This document shows, one piece after another, positions 32,720 through 44,736 of a stretch of 64,000 nucleotides of DNA. The stretch is from Wurfbainia villosa. Lineage: Eukaryota > Streptophyta > Magnoliopsida > Zingiberales > Zingiberaceae. The DNA lies in the NCBI GenBank assembly GCA_025175895.1, contig CM046001.1, positions 25,988,314-26,052,313 on the forward strand, given 5' to 3'. Within the stretch, counting starts at the first letter, position 1. The number at the start of each line of letters is the position of its first letter. The translations under genes were made by a program, and so were the position numbers. Under the pieces are notes generated by a model that did not search any database, was not told the origin of the DNA, and was given only the letters and a program-made list of their open reading frames with translations.

Positions 32720-35700
32720 TGTAGTATACGAATAATAATAATAATAATAATAATATTTGATTAACCCTTTAATTAATTGAGTTAATTAGTAGATTAAGTG
32801 GGTTAATTAAGATGATTAGCTAGTTGGGCTGAAATTTGGCTGAAATTGGGCTTGATTTGAATTTGGGCTTTGGCTGGAAACGGGCTAAATCTATTTGGAT
32901 TAGACTCAGGTTTGGATTGGGCTGAGCTAACGAAATCAGTTCGAACGGCTTTTATAAGCTGCCGAATGAACTGATTTCTCCAAATCACGATTCCACCATT
33001 CCCTGTTTCCTTCTTCTCCGCCTCATTTCGTCGCTCCGCGAAATCGCATCGCCGGATTCTAGACCGTCGGCGTCCGTGATCCTCGGTCGGAGATCAGCAA
33101 GTGTTGTGCCTTAGGGGAGTGCCGGCGTTTCATTCGCTCGGCACGACTGTGGTGCTGTCGCCGCGGCAGTGAGCTGCCTGGAAGGTAAGGATCAATCACT
33201 TTCCTTCTCTTTCGAGTAGAGATCTGGTTTTTGGGTTGTTTTAGCTGAGATCTATGGGTTGGCAGTGATCGGGAGGTTGGATTGATTCGGCGAGCAGTTG
33301 GGATTGGGGGAAATATCGCCGTCGGTGAAAGTTGGACTCGGTAAGTTGGACCTAACCCAGTATATCCATCTGTGGTATCCATTGATTGAGGTGTTGTTAT
33401 ATTGTGATTGTTGGATTTGGTTTGTCTTGGGAATTTGATTGCCGATGAGTATTTGGGTGTGATTCGGGTATTGGTGCTTGGGCAATTCCATTAATGGTTG
33501 ATTTGTTTAGATTGTTAGGGATTGTTAGTTGTGATTACGGTAATCGATTGATAGGGTGTAGTTGGTATCCTGTGATTGCAAATGTTGTCGATGGGTTGAT
33601 TTGGAGTTCCTTCGGTTATGTAGATTTGGATTGTTTGATAAGGGTTGTTGATTGGGTATAGGTGTAGGTTCGATGGATGGCCTGGTTAGGTGTATGGATA
33701 GATTGTGGACTGTGATCAGGAAATGGAATTTGTGCTTGCCGATTGTTCTTTGGATGTCTATGGTGTTTCGGTTATTTTAGTAGATGACTGATATGCTTTG
33801 ATTTGGAGATTTCAGTGTTTGGATCATATGGGTTGTGCCCAGTGAGGGAGATGATGATTAGGTTAAGTAAGTGTTGTGTGGTTAGATCTGTTCACCGTAA
33901 TTAATTTTGAGGATGTCGGTGAGTTATTAGGAGCTGGGTTATGATGTATAAGCTCAGGAAGTTGTTAATTAGGTTTTCTTGTAGTTGACCTATGTTGTGT
34001 ATCAGAGTGGTTAAAATGTTTTCAGGAGAGAATACGAATATAAAATGAATTAGTAATTTGTTCGTATAAGTACCGGTGATTTGTACTTAATCGTATTTTG
34101 CTACTATTGTGCGAGTGTTTGGGATACGGCTATAGCACGAGTGAGGAATTATTCGAGCCAGATCGTGTGGGTAATATCTACCTGGTCCGGTAGTTTTATC
34201 AATTCCAGTGCAGGACATTGTATATATGTTTATACCTGTTTACCTTAAATCCACTCTTATTTAATCGTATGCTTGTACTGCCTTTGACCTTTGAGATATA
34301 TACTCTGTTACTTCATTGATTATCTAGCACGGATAGGAACTATAAAACCCTATTATGTGTTAGCTGATAGATGTTTAGTAAGTATATGTGGTTAGGGTTA
34401 TTTTTATAACCTCAGATTGGGTTACTGGGTTGCATCACTAGGTTAGGTGTTGAGTCCAAATTATGAGGTCGGTCGTTGTATCGTATACATATCAGTGTGT
34501 TAGTTTGACGGATCTATTTATCTGTACATAGGTAAATAGGTTGTGATTACGGATTAGTCATCCTTGCATGGTTGACTTTTGGTTGACTAGGTCTCCCCGT
34601 GAGTTAGGGAGTGTTGCGAGGATTTGTGTGTGAGCTATGCATCATTACATTTCATGCATGCTGACGACTGGGTCTGCCTTGTGGTTAAGACGAGTCATCA
34701 GTCACCTTGCCTCCCCGACCACTTGGGGTAGTGGTTGCAGGGTTGAGGGCAGAGCATTGTTGTGCGTGCCGTTCTCGGCCACTAAGGATGGTGGTAGCTG
34801 GAGATGCGCACTTGGCCACTGTGCGGAGTGGTAGTTAGCGCACTCACCCACTATAGACGGTGGTCATGTGATGTGCAGTAGTCCTGGGTGCGGTGCTCGT
34901 CTACTCATGGGTAGGGACGGAGCGGCTAGCAGCAAGGACCCCCATGTGAGTAGCATATAGCTCTATGGCGGCTAGCTACTGTTTCATACTACCCAACTCG
35001 GTCACTCGAGAGTGGTGGCGGCTGGAGTCGGGATAGTTGTCATGTCGTTCCACCTAGGCCACACTGGGGTCGTGGTAGCGAGTTGGGTGCACAGGCATGA
35101 CCATGCATATGCATTGCTGATATATATATGTATGCATGTATTTGATATATGTTTACATATGTCTGTGAGATGCTGCATTTGGTTGCTGCATATGATTGTA
35201 CATCATGCTACATGCCTTTTTCATATTTTATATACCGCTGTGCATGTGTTGAGCATGAGTGTGTACTATTTGGATTATGTCATGATATATCTGTTCAGGA
35301 TGTTATAGATCATATGGAGGATGGATCGCCGTTTTGTACATTACTATATACGCTTGATCGATTGATTTATGCTATGCGTAGGACATATCTGTGATTACTG
35401 GTTACTATGCTTAGTACTGTATGTCTGTTGGACTCATGTTGTATACCTGTAGATCTTCACATGTATACCTGTAGATCTCTTTACCCTGTATGTTGTTCAT
35501 GCACTTCTATATATTACCCCTGAGTTTTATGCTCACCACCCTGGACCCTGGGTTTCCTATCGCCCAGGTAGTAGATAGAAGACTTCGGCATGGACTTGGA
35601 GCATTGCCACTTGATCCCATCCCGTCGCTTTTTCGAGGGTTTTGCTTCCCATCGCATGTATCTTCATATGGACTCTTATTGTTATTGGAGATCATACTGT

Positions 35701-35943
35701 GTTTTTCTCTTGTGATATCCCGTATGGATTTTGTTCTAGTATGGACGGATATACCGATATACTTATGTTGTTGAGTTGGTATTTCCATTGTGTTTGGCTT
35801 CCGCTATTGATGTTATACGTTTTCACTGTGATGTTATACATTTTCTATATGTGTTAGACTAGCTGCGACTTTTGTATCGAATTGGAATTGTCATAAGGGG
35901 GTGTCGTCCGTTGGCCGGACAGGGTCTACCTCGGGGCGTGACA
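32720..35943 (-). mobile_element. J: long solo LTR (3.2 kb) in D gag, probably gypsy
   Basis: It is flanked by GTTTC (32715-32719, 35944-35948). On the minus strand it begins TGTCACGCCCCGAGGTAGAC, a start common in plant chromovirus LTRs, and it ends GTATACTACA. It has an AAT microsatellite at one end (32729-32755) and a block of CCACT/AGTGG hairpin repeats (34700-35080). No gag, pol or second LTR is inside, so a solo LTR is the simplest reading. The short frames within are not supported as genes. Confidence 0.82.
34700..35080. repeat. Degenerate inverted-repeat units within J
   Basis: About six units of 27-60 bp have the form CCACT, a short spacer, then AGTGG or GGTGG followed by TAGC. Examples are CGACCACTTGGGGTAGTGG, GGCCACTAAGGATGGTGG and GGCCACTGTGCGGAGTGG. 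Each can fold into a small hairpin. Confidence 0.7.
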
Positions 35944-35948
35944 GTTTC

Positions 35949-38900
35949 GCCTCAACTACAACATGAACAAAAGGTTGTATTCATTGGCGAAGCTTTTGAC
36001 AGAACTCTAGGCGGCAGAGGGGCTTTTTCGTCAGAGTGCTTAGGCGCAGGCCATGGTTGCCCAAAAGGTTACTACTTCTAAGCTGAAAGGCAAGAAGAAG
36101 AAGAAACAAGCTGAAGCAAAGGTGGTGGGAGGATTTCAGGGACGAGTGAAGAAGCCGAAAGGCAAGTGCTTCACTTGCAAGCAGACTGGACATTGGAAGA
36201 AACACTGTCCCAACCGGAAGCAGAACAAAGGTATATCCTTTGGTCTAGTCATTGAAACATGTTTAGCGGTGTTATCTACCGGCACTTGGTGTGTAGATAC
36301 GGGAGCCACTGATCATGTCTGCAATACTTTGCAGGGGTTCCAAGAAACTAGACAACTGGCTGAGGGGGAGATTACCGTATACTTGGGCGATGCCACAAAG
36401 GTGGCGGCTGTTGCAGTGGGAGATGTTTATTTGTTTTTTGAGAGGAATAGAGTTTTGGTTCTTAAAAATTGCCTTTATGTACCTTTATTTAGAAAGAATT
36501 TGATTTCGGTTTCTAAATTGTTTATGGATGGATATTCTATTTCTTTTAATGACAGAGTTGTTATAAAAAGGAATAGGTAGATTATCTATTATGGTGCATT
36601 GATAAGAAATTTGTATACATTCGAACCAAAATCTCCCACGATGCAAATAGAAGTAAATAACTCATCTTCTAATTCCAATAAGAGAAAAGAACCTTCGAAG
36701 ATGAACCAAACAAATCTTTAGCATCTAAGGCTAGGTCATATTAACCTAAGCAGAATTCAAAGGATGATAGCTAATGGACCTCTGGGCTCATTAGTGGTGG
36801 AAGATTTCCCAACCTGCGAATCTTGCTTGGAGGGTAAAATGACCAAGAAGCCTTTTAATGCCAAGGGGTATAGAGCCAAAGATGTGTTAGAATTAGTTCA
36901 TTCTGATTTGTGTGGTCCTATGTCTATCTAGGCAAGAGGTGGCTTTGAATATTTTATCTCTTTTCTAGATGATTATTCAAGGTATGGATATATTTACTTG
37001 ATGTGCCACAAGTCTGAATGCTTTGACAAGTTCAAAGAATTCAAGGCTGATGTGGAGAAACGTCAAGGTAAAAGTATCAAGACACTACGATATGATCGTG
37101 GTGGTGAGTACCTCTTGGGAGAGTTTAGGAATTACTTATCAGAGGCTGGGATTCAATCCCAATTGTCTGCACCCGGCACACCCCACCAAAATGGTGTAGC
37201 AGAGTGAAGGAATAGGACTCTTATGGAGATGGTTAGATCGATGATGAGTTATTCTGAGTTTCCAGATTCGTTCTGGAGATATGCTCTAGATATGACAGTG
37301 TATATTCTGAACTTCATACCATCTAAATCAGTGCCTTCTACTCCCACATAAATGTGGACTGGGCGAAAGCCTAGTATAAGACATATTCGGATATGGGGGA
37401 GTCCAGCACATGTGCTGAAGATAGATGATAGTAAGTTGGAACCTCGTACAGAAGTGCGCATGTTCGTTGGCTATCCTAGAGGAACGAAAGGTGGTTTGGT
37501 TTATAGTCCTAGAGATCAGAGGGTGATCGTCAGCACGAACGTCAGATATCTAGAGGAAGACTATGTGATGAACCATAAGTCCATGAGTAAGATTGTTCTA
37601 GAGGAATTGAGAGGGGAAGTCACTACTTCAGTACCACCGGTACAAGAGGATATACCACAAGTCACTATACCACGTGTCATAGAGGATACACAGGTAATGC
37701 CTCATCATAGTGCGAGGGTTGTTAGACAACCTGATAGATTCATGTTCTTGGGAGAATCTTTTGATTTGATCCCTAACGAACATGAACCTGATCCCTGGAC
37801 ATATGATGAGGCTATCCAAGATAAAGATGCAGTATCTTGGCAAAGTGCGATGAATTCTGAGATAGAATCTATGGATTCAAATCAGGTCTGGGAGCTAGTA
37901 GAACCACCCAATGGTGTAAAAACCATTGAATGCAAGTGGATCAACAAAAGAAAGAAAGGATCATACGGGAAGGTTGAGACCTTCAAAGCAAGGCTTATTG
38001 CGAAAGGGTATACTCAGAAGAGGGCATCGATTATGAGGAGACCTTTTCGCTGGTAGCCATGCTTAAGTCTATCCGGATTCTCTTATGTATTGCTGCTCAT
38101 ATGGATTATGAGGTGTGCCAGATGGATGTCAAGACATCTTTCCTTAATGAAAGTCTTGAGGAAAACATCTATATGAAGCAACCAGAGGGATTCATTACAA
38201 AGGGCAAAGAGCATCTTGTGTGTAAGCTTAATCGGTCCATTTATGGATTGAAGCAAGATTCGAGGTCTTGGAACATCCGCTTTGATGAGGTAATTCAGTC
38301 TTATGGATTTATTCAAAGTTCGGATGAGTCTTGTGTATACAAGAGATGTGACGGAAACGTAGTGGTATTTCTTGTACTATACGTAAACGACATTTTGTTA
38401 ATTGACAACAATGTCAAGGTGTTATCGGACATAAGGATATGGTTGTCCAAACAGTTTGATATGAATGACTTAGGAGAAGTGGGACACATCTTTGGGATCA
38501 AGGTTATAAGGGATCGCAAGAAGAGGATGTTGTGCTTATCTCAAGCTTCATACATAGACACAATTATGGATCGTTTTAGCATGCAAAACTCCAAGAAAGG
38601 TTTTCTACCTTTCAAGTATGGAGTTCCTTTATCTAAGGAGATAGAGGAGATGAAGGCGGTTCCTTATGCTTCGCTAGTAGGAAGCCTCATGTATGAGATG
38701 CTATGTATGAGATCGGATATCTACTTTATCATGGGCATGGTTAGCAGATATCAGAGTAATCCAGGGCAGGGACATTGGACTGAGGTAAAGCATATATTGA
38801 AGTACCTGAGAAGGATTAGGGATTATATGCTAGTTTACTAGGCAGACAAATTACTCCCTGTGGGTTACATAGATTCCGACTTCCAATCAGATATGGATAA

Positions 38901-39306
38901 TAGTAAGTCTACCTCGAGTTTTGTGTTTACTTTGGGAGGTGGACCCATTGTATGGAGGACTATGGAAGCTGAGTATGTGGCAACCTCTGAGGCGGTCAAA
39001 GAAGTTGTATGGCTGAGGAACTTCATGATGGACTTGGATGTGATTCCTAGTTTGCCCAGAACTATCACAATTTATTGTGATAACAATGTTGCAGTTGCAA
39101 ACTCGAAGGAACCACGAGCCCATAAGGCAAGTAAACACATAGAGCGCAAGTACCACCTGATACGAGAGATTGTAAAGGAGGTAGAAATTGTTGTCGCCTA
39201 GATTGCACCAAGGGATGACCTAGTAGATCCTTTCGCTAAGGCCCATCAAGCGAGAGCTTTTGATAGGCATGTGGAGGGAATGGAAATCAGATGTATGGCA
39301 GTATGA
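35949..39306 (+). pseudogene. D gag end, protease, integrase, RT and RNase H
   Basis: Gag resumes with LNYNMNKRLYSL and a zinc knuckle (CFTCKQTGHWKKHC, about 36168). Protease follows (WCVDTGATDHVCN, about 36288). Integrase has LRLGHINLSR, CESCLEGKM, SDLCGPM, DDYSRYGYIYL, YDRGGEYL and HQNGVAE; the three acidic residues are present but stops break it (near 36578, 36718, 36931, 37205, 37349). RT runs from WKSAM-like WQSAMNSEI through MDVKTSFLNE and IYGLKQ to YVNDILLI, where the YVDD aspartate is asparagine. A frameshift lies near 38020. RNase H has YIDSDFQSDMD and TMEAEYVATSEA, with a short deletion between GGPIVWR and TMEAEY. It ends at the TGA at 39304-39306. Confidence 0.93.
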
Positions 39307-39315
39307 GTGGGAGAT
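39305..39315 (+). other. D polypurine tract
   Basis: GAGTGGGAGAT directly precedes the 3' LTR and overlaps the last pol codons. This is a standard copia layout. Confidence 0.9.
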
Positions 39316-41226
39316 TGTTGGGATGTATATTGAAAAGTCTATCTTTTGTATGAATATCTTTATTTTGAAATAAGAATCATATGATGATTGTTTGCATATT
39401 TATGGTTATGCATATCGTCTAATACATTACATTGTAGATAACATGGTGTGTAGTATCACATGGGAGATCATGTTATCATTTTCTTGTAAAGTATAAGTAA
39501 AGGCTCACAATCGAGATGGTTATGGACAAACTATTGGAATAGTTGTAGTGTAATTTGGTATTGGTTTGCCTTGACCATAGAATCACACTAGTACACTTTG
39601 TGTGTATTGGGCAGGACCGACTTAGAGGTGATTCGATTTATTCCTGACTACATAATTGAATCAGACCTCGGATATTATGTTGTACATGCTCTTAATCCCG
39701 ATATAATAGTGGACACATATACTTAGTATTCATTTCTTTGATTTACCAATGGGCGAGATTTATAGAGTAAATCGATAGGCTCGGTAAGTTGGCAAATGAT
39801 ATTATTTATATGGTGTGCCGTTGATTATAGGAGGAAACCGTGTCCTATATATTAGGATGATGATGTTCCCTTGAAGAGCTCATAAGGTTCATCCTGTAAA
39901 CCCTGCAGGTGGACTTGGTCCGGCATGATGATATGGTTGAGTGGTACTACTCATTGAGTTAGATGTTGATTAATTAATTGTCAGTAAATTAATTAATCGA
40001 TAGACATTCGAGATCTTAAACCCAGGGAGATATATGTACAAATAATATATGGAGCCCATATTAACTTATGGGGTTGGTGAGGTAGATCAATGATAATCCT
40101 CTAGTGGAATGGATTATCATTAATGGATCAGACTTTATGTGGGCTTGATCCATTGGGTGACCAAGATCCAACTCCTCCTCATGGTCCCTATTGTAACCTA
40201 TTAAAACCCTCATGGAGCCTAGATCTGATGATGGAAAATGAAACTCTAGATCCGACGGTGGAGATTAAATCTCTAGAACCAACGGTGGAGATTAAATCTC
40301 TAGATCCGACGGTTGAGATTAAATCCCAAGATACGACGGTTGAGATTAAATCCCTGGATGCGACGGTGGAGATTAAAAGAAGGCTTAAGCCTAGCTCTAT
40401 AAAAGGAGGCCAAGGCTTGGGCGTGGAAGGGATGGAAGGGAGATTAGGGTTTTGCTTCCCTTGGCTTGGGCGGCAACTAAGAGAGGCTAGGGTTTGTTGG
40501 GCGGCAACTAGGAGGTGGCTAGGGTTTGCTTCTCATCTTGGGCGGCAACCTAGGGTTGGCTTCTCCTCTTGGCTGGCGGCAACAACACCACTATCTTCTC
40601 CTTTGGCCGGCGGCGCCACCCTCTTCTCCTCTTCCTTGGCCAGCGGTAAGAGCTAGGTATTCTTCCCTTGGAGCTTTTGGCTGGCGCCTACACTTCTATC
40701 TTCATCTCCTTGGCCGACGACAACCACCAAGCAAGGTGGCTTCGTGGCCGATTCTAGATAGGAGAAGAGTTTTTTTTAGTCTTCCTTTTGTTCAGAGCGA
40801 GCAAAGAAAGGAACAATGTGATCTAGGAGGCTTCGACTTTTGGAAGATCGTCGCCCACACGACGTCCAAAAGGAGGAAGAACATACAATAGAAGATCGAG
40901 AGGTATAATGCTTGTTTATATTCTTTTGTATTATGTCTATAATTATTTTCAATTATATGTGGCTAATTTAGTTGGACCCCAAATACAAATGCAAAAATCG
41001 GCGATCCGTATATCGTCTATTCCGCGGCTATTCAAAGAATAGAGGTAGGTTGCTTGAACAAAAAGTTTGTTCAAGTGACCACTCTAATCGAATAACACAA
41101 CGATGAAACGGTTGCTTGGGTAATCCCTTTTTGTCTAGGATTATTTTTTTTTTATCCGGGGATGTAGACAGGATCGCCATGAACAAGCGACCAAGTTGAA
41201 GGGGGAAGCGAAGTTTCCTACCTTTA
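39316..41226 (+). repeat. D 3' LTR
   Basis: It starts TGTTGGGATGTATATTG and ends CTACCTTTA (final CA changed to TA), 1911 bp. TATAAAA lies at 40398-40404. It is closely similar to the 5' LTR throughout. Confidence 0.94.
40212..40380 (+). repeat. 27-bp tandem array in D 3' LTR
   Basis: It has the same unit as in the 5' LTR, with about six copies and small changes, immediately upstream of the TATA box. Confidence 0.88.
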
Positions 41227-41231
41227 ATATG

Positions 41232-42044
41232 TTTCATCATAATCAAGTCCTTCAACTTGATTAAAGCCCCTTGCAACTAACCTTGCCTTATTCCTAGTTA
41301 TATTGCCTTGATCATTTAGTTTGTTCCTAAAAACCCATCATATAGTAATGATGGTATTTTCATTAGGTCTAGGAACTAAATCCCATACTTGACTCCTTTC
41401 AAATTGAGCCAATTCATCTTGCATTGCTAAGATCCAATCCGGATCAAGTAATGCATCATTGATTGTTTTGGGCTCAATTTGGGAGATGAGGGCTATATGA
41501 CTAGAGGGAGCTCTGTGAAATGACCTAGTCCTAACACCTTGAGATAATTCACCTACAACTTGATCTAAAGGGTGATTTTGATGAACTCTTATTGTTCTAG
41601 GAGGTGTATTAATTTGATTTTGATCATAATTATCCTCAACCCTTCTTTCATCATCGGAATCACCTCTTACTCCCCCTAGATTTAACTCTCCCCCTTGATC
41701 ATTACCCCCTAAAGTTAAATCTTGAAATTTTTGGATAATTTCTTGATTTTTGTCATTGATATCACTATCAATGGTGGATTTCCTAGGGTAAGTATTTGAA
41801 GTTTCATCAAATTAGACATTTGAAGATTCATCAACCTTTTGTGTTCTTTTATTATAAACTCTATATCCTACACTAGTGGATGAGTATCGAACTAGGATTC
41901 CCTCATCCGTTTTGGATTCAAATTTACCGAGGTTGTCTTTGGTGTTTAAAATATAAACTTTGCATCCAAAGACTTTGAAATAGTGAATTATTGGAATTGT
42001 ACCATTCCATAATTCAAATGAGGTTTTTCCTTAAAACCTATGAA
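41232..42044 (-). pseudogene. C integrase end, linker and start of RT
   Basis: The minus strand reads FELWNGTIPIIHYFKVFGCK, LGKFESKTDEGILV and YRVYNKRT, which is the copia integrase C-terminal module. A variable linker with HPLDQVVG follows, then LLDPDWILAMQDEL, the RT start, and ARLVARGFNQVEG up to YDET, where D is inserted. Stops occur (for example near 41813 and 41341). Confidence 0.88.
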
Positions 42045-43060
42045 TTAAAACCCTATTTTGGATATAGCAGCGGTATTGATCGCTTTCGCCCACAAGTAGC
42101 TAGGTAAAGAATATGCATTAAGCATAGTCCTAGCTGCTTCTTGTAGGGCACGATTTTTTCTTTCCACCACCCCATTTTGTTGGGGTGTTCTAGGATATGA
42201 AAATTCGTGCTTGTACCCTTGTTTTAGGTAAAATTTTGAGAAGCTAGAATTCTCCACCATGATCACTACGGATCCGATTGATTTTGAGATTCTTTTCATT
42301 CTCTACTCTTTTGCTAAAGCCTATGATTATTCCTAGGGTTTCATCCTTATGTTTCATGAAGAATACCCAAGTAAATCTAGAAAAATCATCTACTATAACT
42401 AGACAATATTTACTACCAATCATGGAGGGAGTACTATGACAATCAAATAAATCAACATGCAAGAGTTCTAGAGGTAAAGCGGTACTAAGTAAAGTTTTAC
42501 CTTTGTGTGATGATCTTGATTGCTTTCCTTCTTGGCATGCATCACACATTTTGTCCTTAAGATACTTGACTTTTGGAAACCCCTTGACTAGCTTCATCTT
42601 GGCTATTTTGGCAATGTTTTTCATGTTGATGTGCCCTAGCCTCCTATGCCATAGCCAACTCTCTTCTTCTTTTGCAATAAGATACTTAGTAGAAGCGTTA
42701 GTAGCATAGGATAAATCAACATAGTATATATTTGATTTCCTAAAACCTACTAACATGCAACCATTTTGATTTTTGTGTCTTATAAAGTATTTAGAAGAAT
42801 CAAATTGAACATCAAAATTGGCATCACATAATTGACTTACACTAAGCAAATTAAATTTCATATTTTTGACTAATAATACTTTGTGAATTGCAAGGTTTGG
42901 GGATGCCTCAATTGTCCCTTTTCCTAGGATCTTAAGTTTACCACTATTTCCAAAAGACACCTTCCCCTTGCTAATGTGGTTGATTGTTGAGAATTTGCTC
43001 TCATCACTGGTCATGTGTTTTGAGCAACCACTATCAACAATCCATAAGCTTGGTCCTTCT
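42045..43060 (-). pseudogene. C protease and integrase core
   Basis: The frame opens with LWIVDSGCSKHMT, the protease active site, preceded directly by a TAG. It continues through FNLLSVSQLCD to integrase: the HHCC finger (LWHRRLGHIN, MCDACQEGK), the first Asp region (LHVDLFD), VIVDDFSRFTWVFF and RSDHGGEF (second Asp). After a frameshift near 42245 comes PRTPQQNGVVERKNR, with the catalytic Glu. All three acidic residues are visible. Protease would cut the polyprotein and integrase would insert the DNA copy. Confidence 0.93.
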
Positions 43061-43062
43061 AC

Positions 43063-44682
43063 CTATACAACATGAAAAATGCAAGTCTCAGGCACCCAAA
43101 TTTTAGGTCCGGTAGCATCAATTAAAAATTTCTTAGGGACCCAAGCTTTTCTAACCTTGCTCCTAACGGTTGATTTTCTACTCACAAGGGATGTAAAGGC
43201 TACCTCCTTCTCTTTAGGCCTATATCCTATGCCGGCCTTATTATAAATGACCCTTTGGTCCCTAAGAATCATATCAAGATATTTGGACCCATTCGTAAAT
43301 TTCTCTAAGCATGCTCTTAGGTTACCTATTTCTTTTCTAAGTTCATCATTCTCATTCCTTAATGAACATGCATCATCACAATAAATTTCTACATTCTTAA
43401 TGGATCAAATTTATACTTTTAAATCCTTAATCCTAGACTTTGATCTATTTAGTGCATTTTGAAGGCATGCAAAAGTTTTATATAGTAAGTCTATTCTAGG
43501 GCAGTCCTTTACCTCGTCGTCACTAGATGACAATTCGTCGCTTGAGGAGGAGGAGGATGACTCTTCACTTGAGCTATCCTCCAAAGCCATGAGTGTCATG
43601 TTTCTTGTGACATGGCAAATTTCTTCATCATCAGAGGAATCTTCTATGCTTTGTGTATCCCAAGTTTGGGCTATCATGGCCTCCTCCTTCTTCTTCTCCT
43701 TCTTGTCCTTCTTCCTCTTTTCTTTTTCCTCCTTTTTCTTTAGTTCCGGACAATTTGGTTTTATATGGTCATTTTTGTTGCAACCATAGCAAGTAACGTT
43801 AGATGTAAGAATTGAACTAGTGGAGGTTTTACCTTTGGAGGATTGGAACATCCTCCTCACGTCCTTCTTGGTGAGTTTTCTTGACCTCCCACCAAATTTC
43901 TTTACATAGTGAACCACCTCACTCGCCGATAGCTCTTCATCACTACTAGATGAGTTCTCCTCAGATTCGGATGAAGAAGAGACTTCTTTCTTTTCCTTCT
44001 TCTTCTTGTCCTTCTTTCCTACAAAAAGAGCTACACCTTTTTCCTTTGACGAAGTGTTAGCTTGCTCGTGGAACTCAAATTCACAAAAAACTTCATCTAG
44101 TTTAACCAAAGAAAGATTCCTAGACACCTTATAAGTATCTACCATTGATGCCCATAAGGTTGTTCTAGGGAAGGCTTGAAGAATATACCTCACAAGGTCT
44201 CGGTTATCGTCCTTCTTACCTATCACATGTAGTCCGTTGACTACCTCCTTGAAGCGACCGTGCATTTGGCTTACAATCTCGTTGGTCTTCATGGAAAAGC
44301 TTTAGAGTTGGCCTATCAAGAGATCTCTCTTAGTTCTTCTTGTTTTTTTCGATCCCTTGTTGAGCTCAATTAGGTTTTCCCAAAGCTCCTTTGCCGATTT
44401 GAAAGGCCCCACTTTGCTTAGTTGCTCTTTTGACAAACCACATTGAAGTGTGGTTATTGCTTTGGTGTTAGCTTGAGCCTTCTTGGCTATGTCCCTCGTC
44501 CAATCCTTGGTTGGTATAGGCGCTCCATGTTCATCGATCGACTTCTCGAATCCATCTACAACACTAAACCAATTTTCAATATCGTTCATAAGGTAGTATT
44601 TCATCCTACCTTTCTAGTAGCCGAAGTCGTTGTCGTCGAAGAAAGGAGGCCTCGCCGTGCTATACCCCTCTTGAAATGCCAT
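43063..44682 (-). pseudogene. C gag
   Basis: The start is the ATG at 44682-44680 (MAFQEGYSTARPPFF). A TAG replaces the expected Trp codon after 22 codons (FGY, stop, KGRMKYYL). The capsid region includes AKELWENLIELNKG and AFPRTTLWASMVDTYK, a near copy of F Gag. A second stop lies at about 44302. The zinc knuckle reads CYGCNKNDHIKPNC, with Asn-Asp where Gly-His context is usual. A lysine-rich and a serine-rich acidic stretch follow, then, after breaks near 43410 and 43275, the end motif KAWVPKKFL ... IWVPE just before protease. Confidence 0.92.
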
Positions 44683-44720
44683 TATGCTCCGGTTAATGGT
44701 TAAATCTTTCGACGTGATCC

Positions 44721-44734
44721 GGGCTCTAATACCA
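44721..44734 (-). other. C primer binding site
   Basis: On the minus strand TGGTATTAGAGCCC lies two bases from the 5' LTR at 44737. It is a tRNA-Met type site with one change. Confidence 0.9.
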
Positions 44735-44736
44735 CT

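Larger units (their letters stand above)
29219..41226 (+). mobile_element. D: Ty1/copia element (Tork-like) nested in C, carrying solo LTR J
   Basis: LTRs 29219-31157 and 39316-41226 are flanked by ATATG (29214-29218, 41227-41231). Removing D restores the C reverse transcriptase frame (YDET side at 41235, VARLESIRILL side at 29200). The interior has primer site, 1-kb leader, gag, protease, integrase, RT, RNase H and polypurine tract on the plus strand. The element is 12 kb with J and 8.8 kb without. It is defective through many stops. A and I are the same family. Confidence 0.95.

Noticed and set aside
33059..33491. Minus-strand frames of 107 and 79 aa
   Set aside because: They lie inside solo LTR J, have low-complexity composition and lack any recognisable domain.
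35012..35857. Hydrophobic plus-strand frames resembling small membrane proteins
   Set aside because: They lie in J over AT-rich repeats, overlap one another in different frames, and have no conserved motif.
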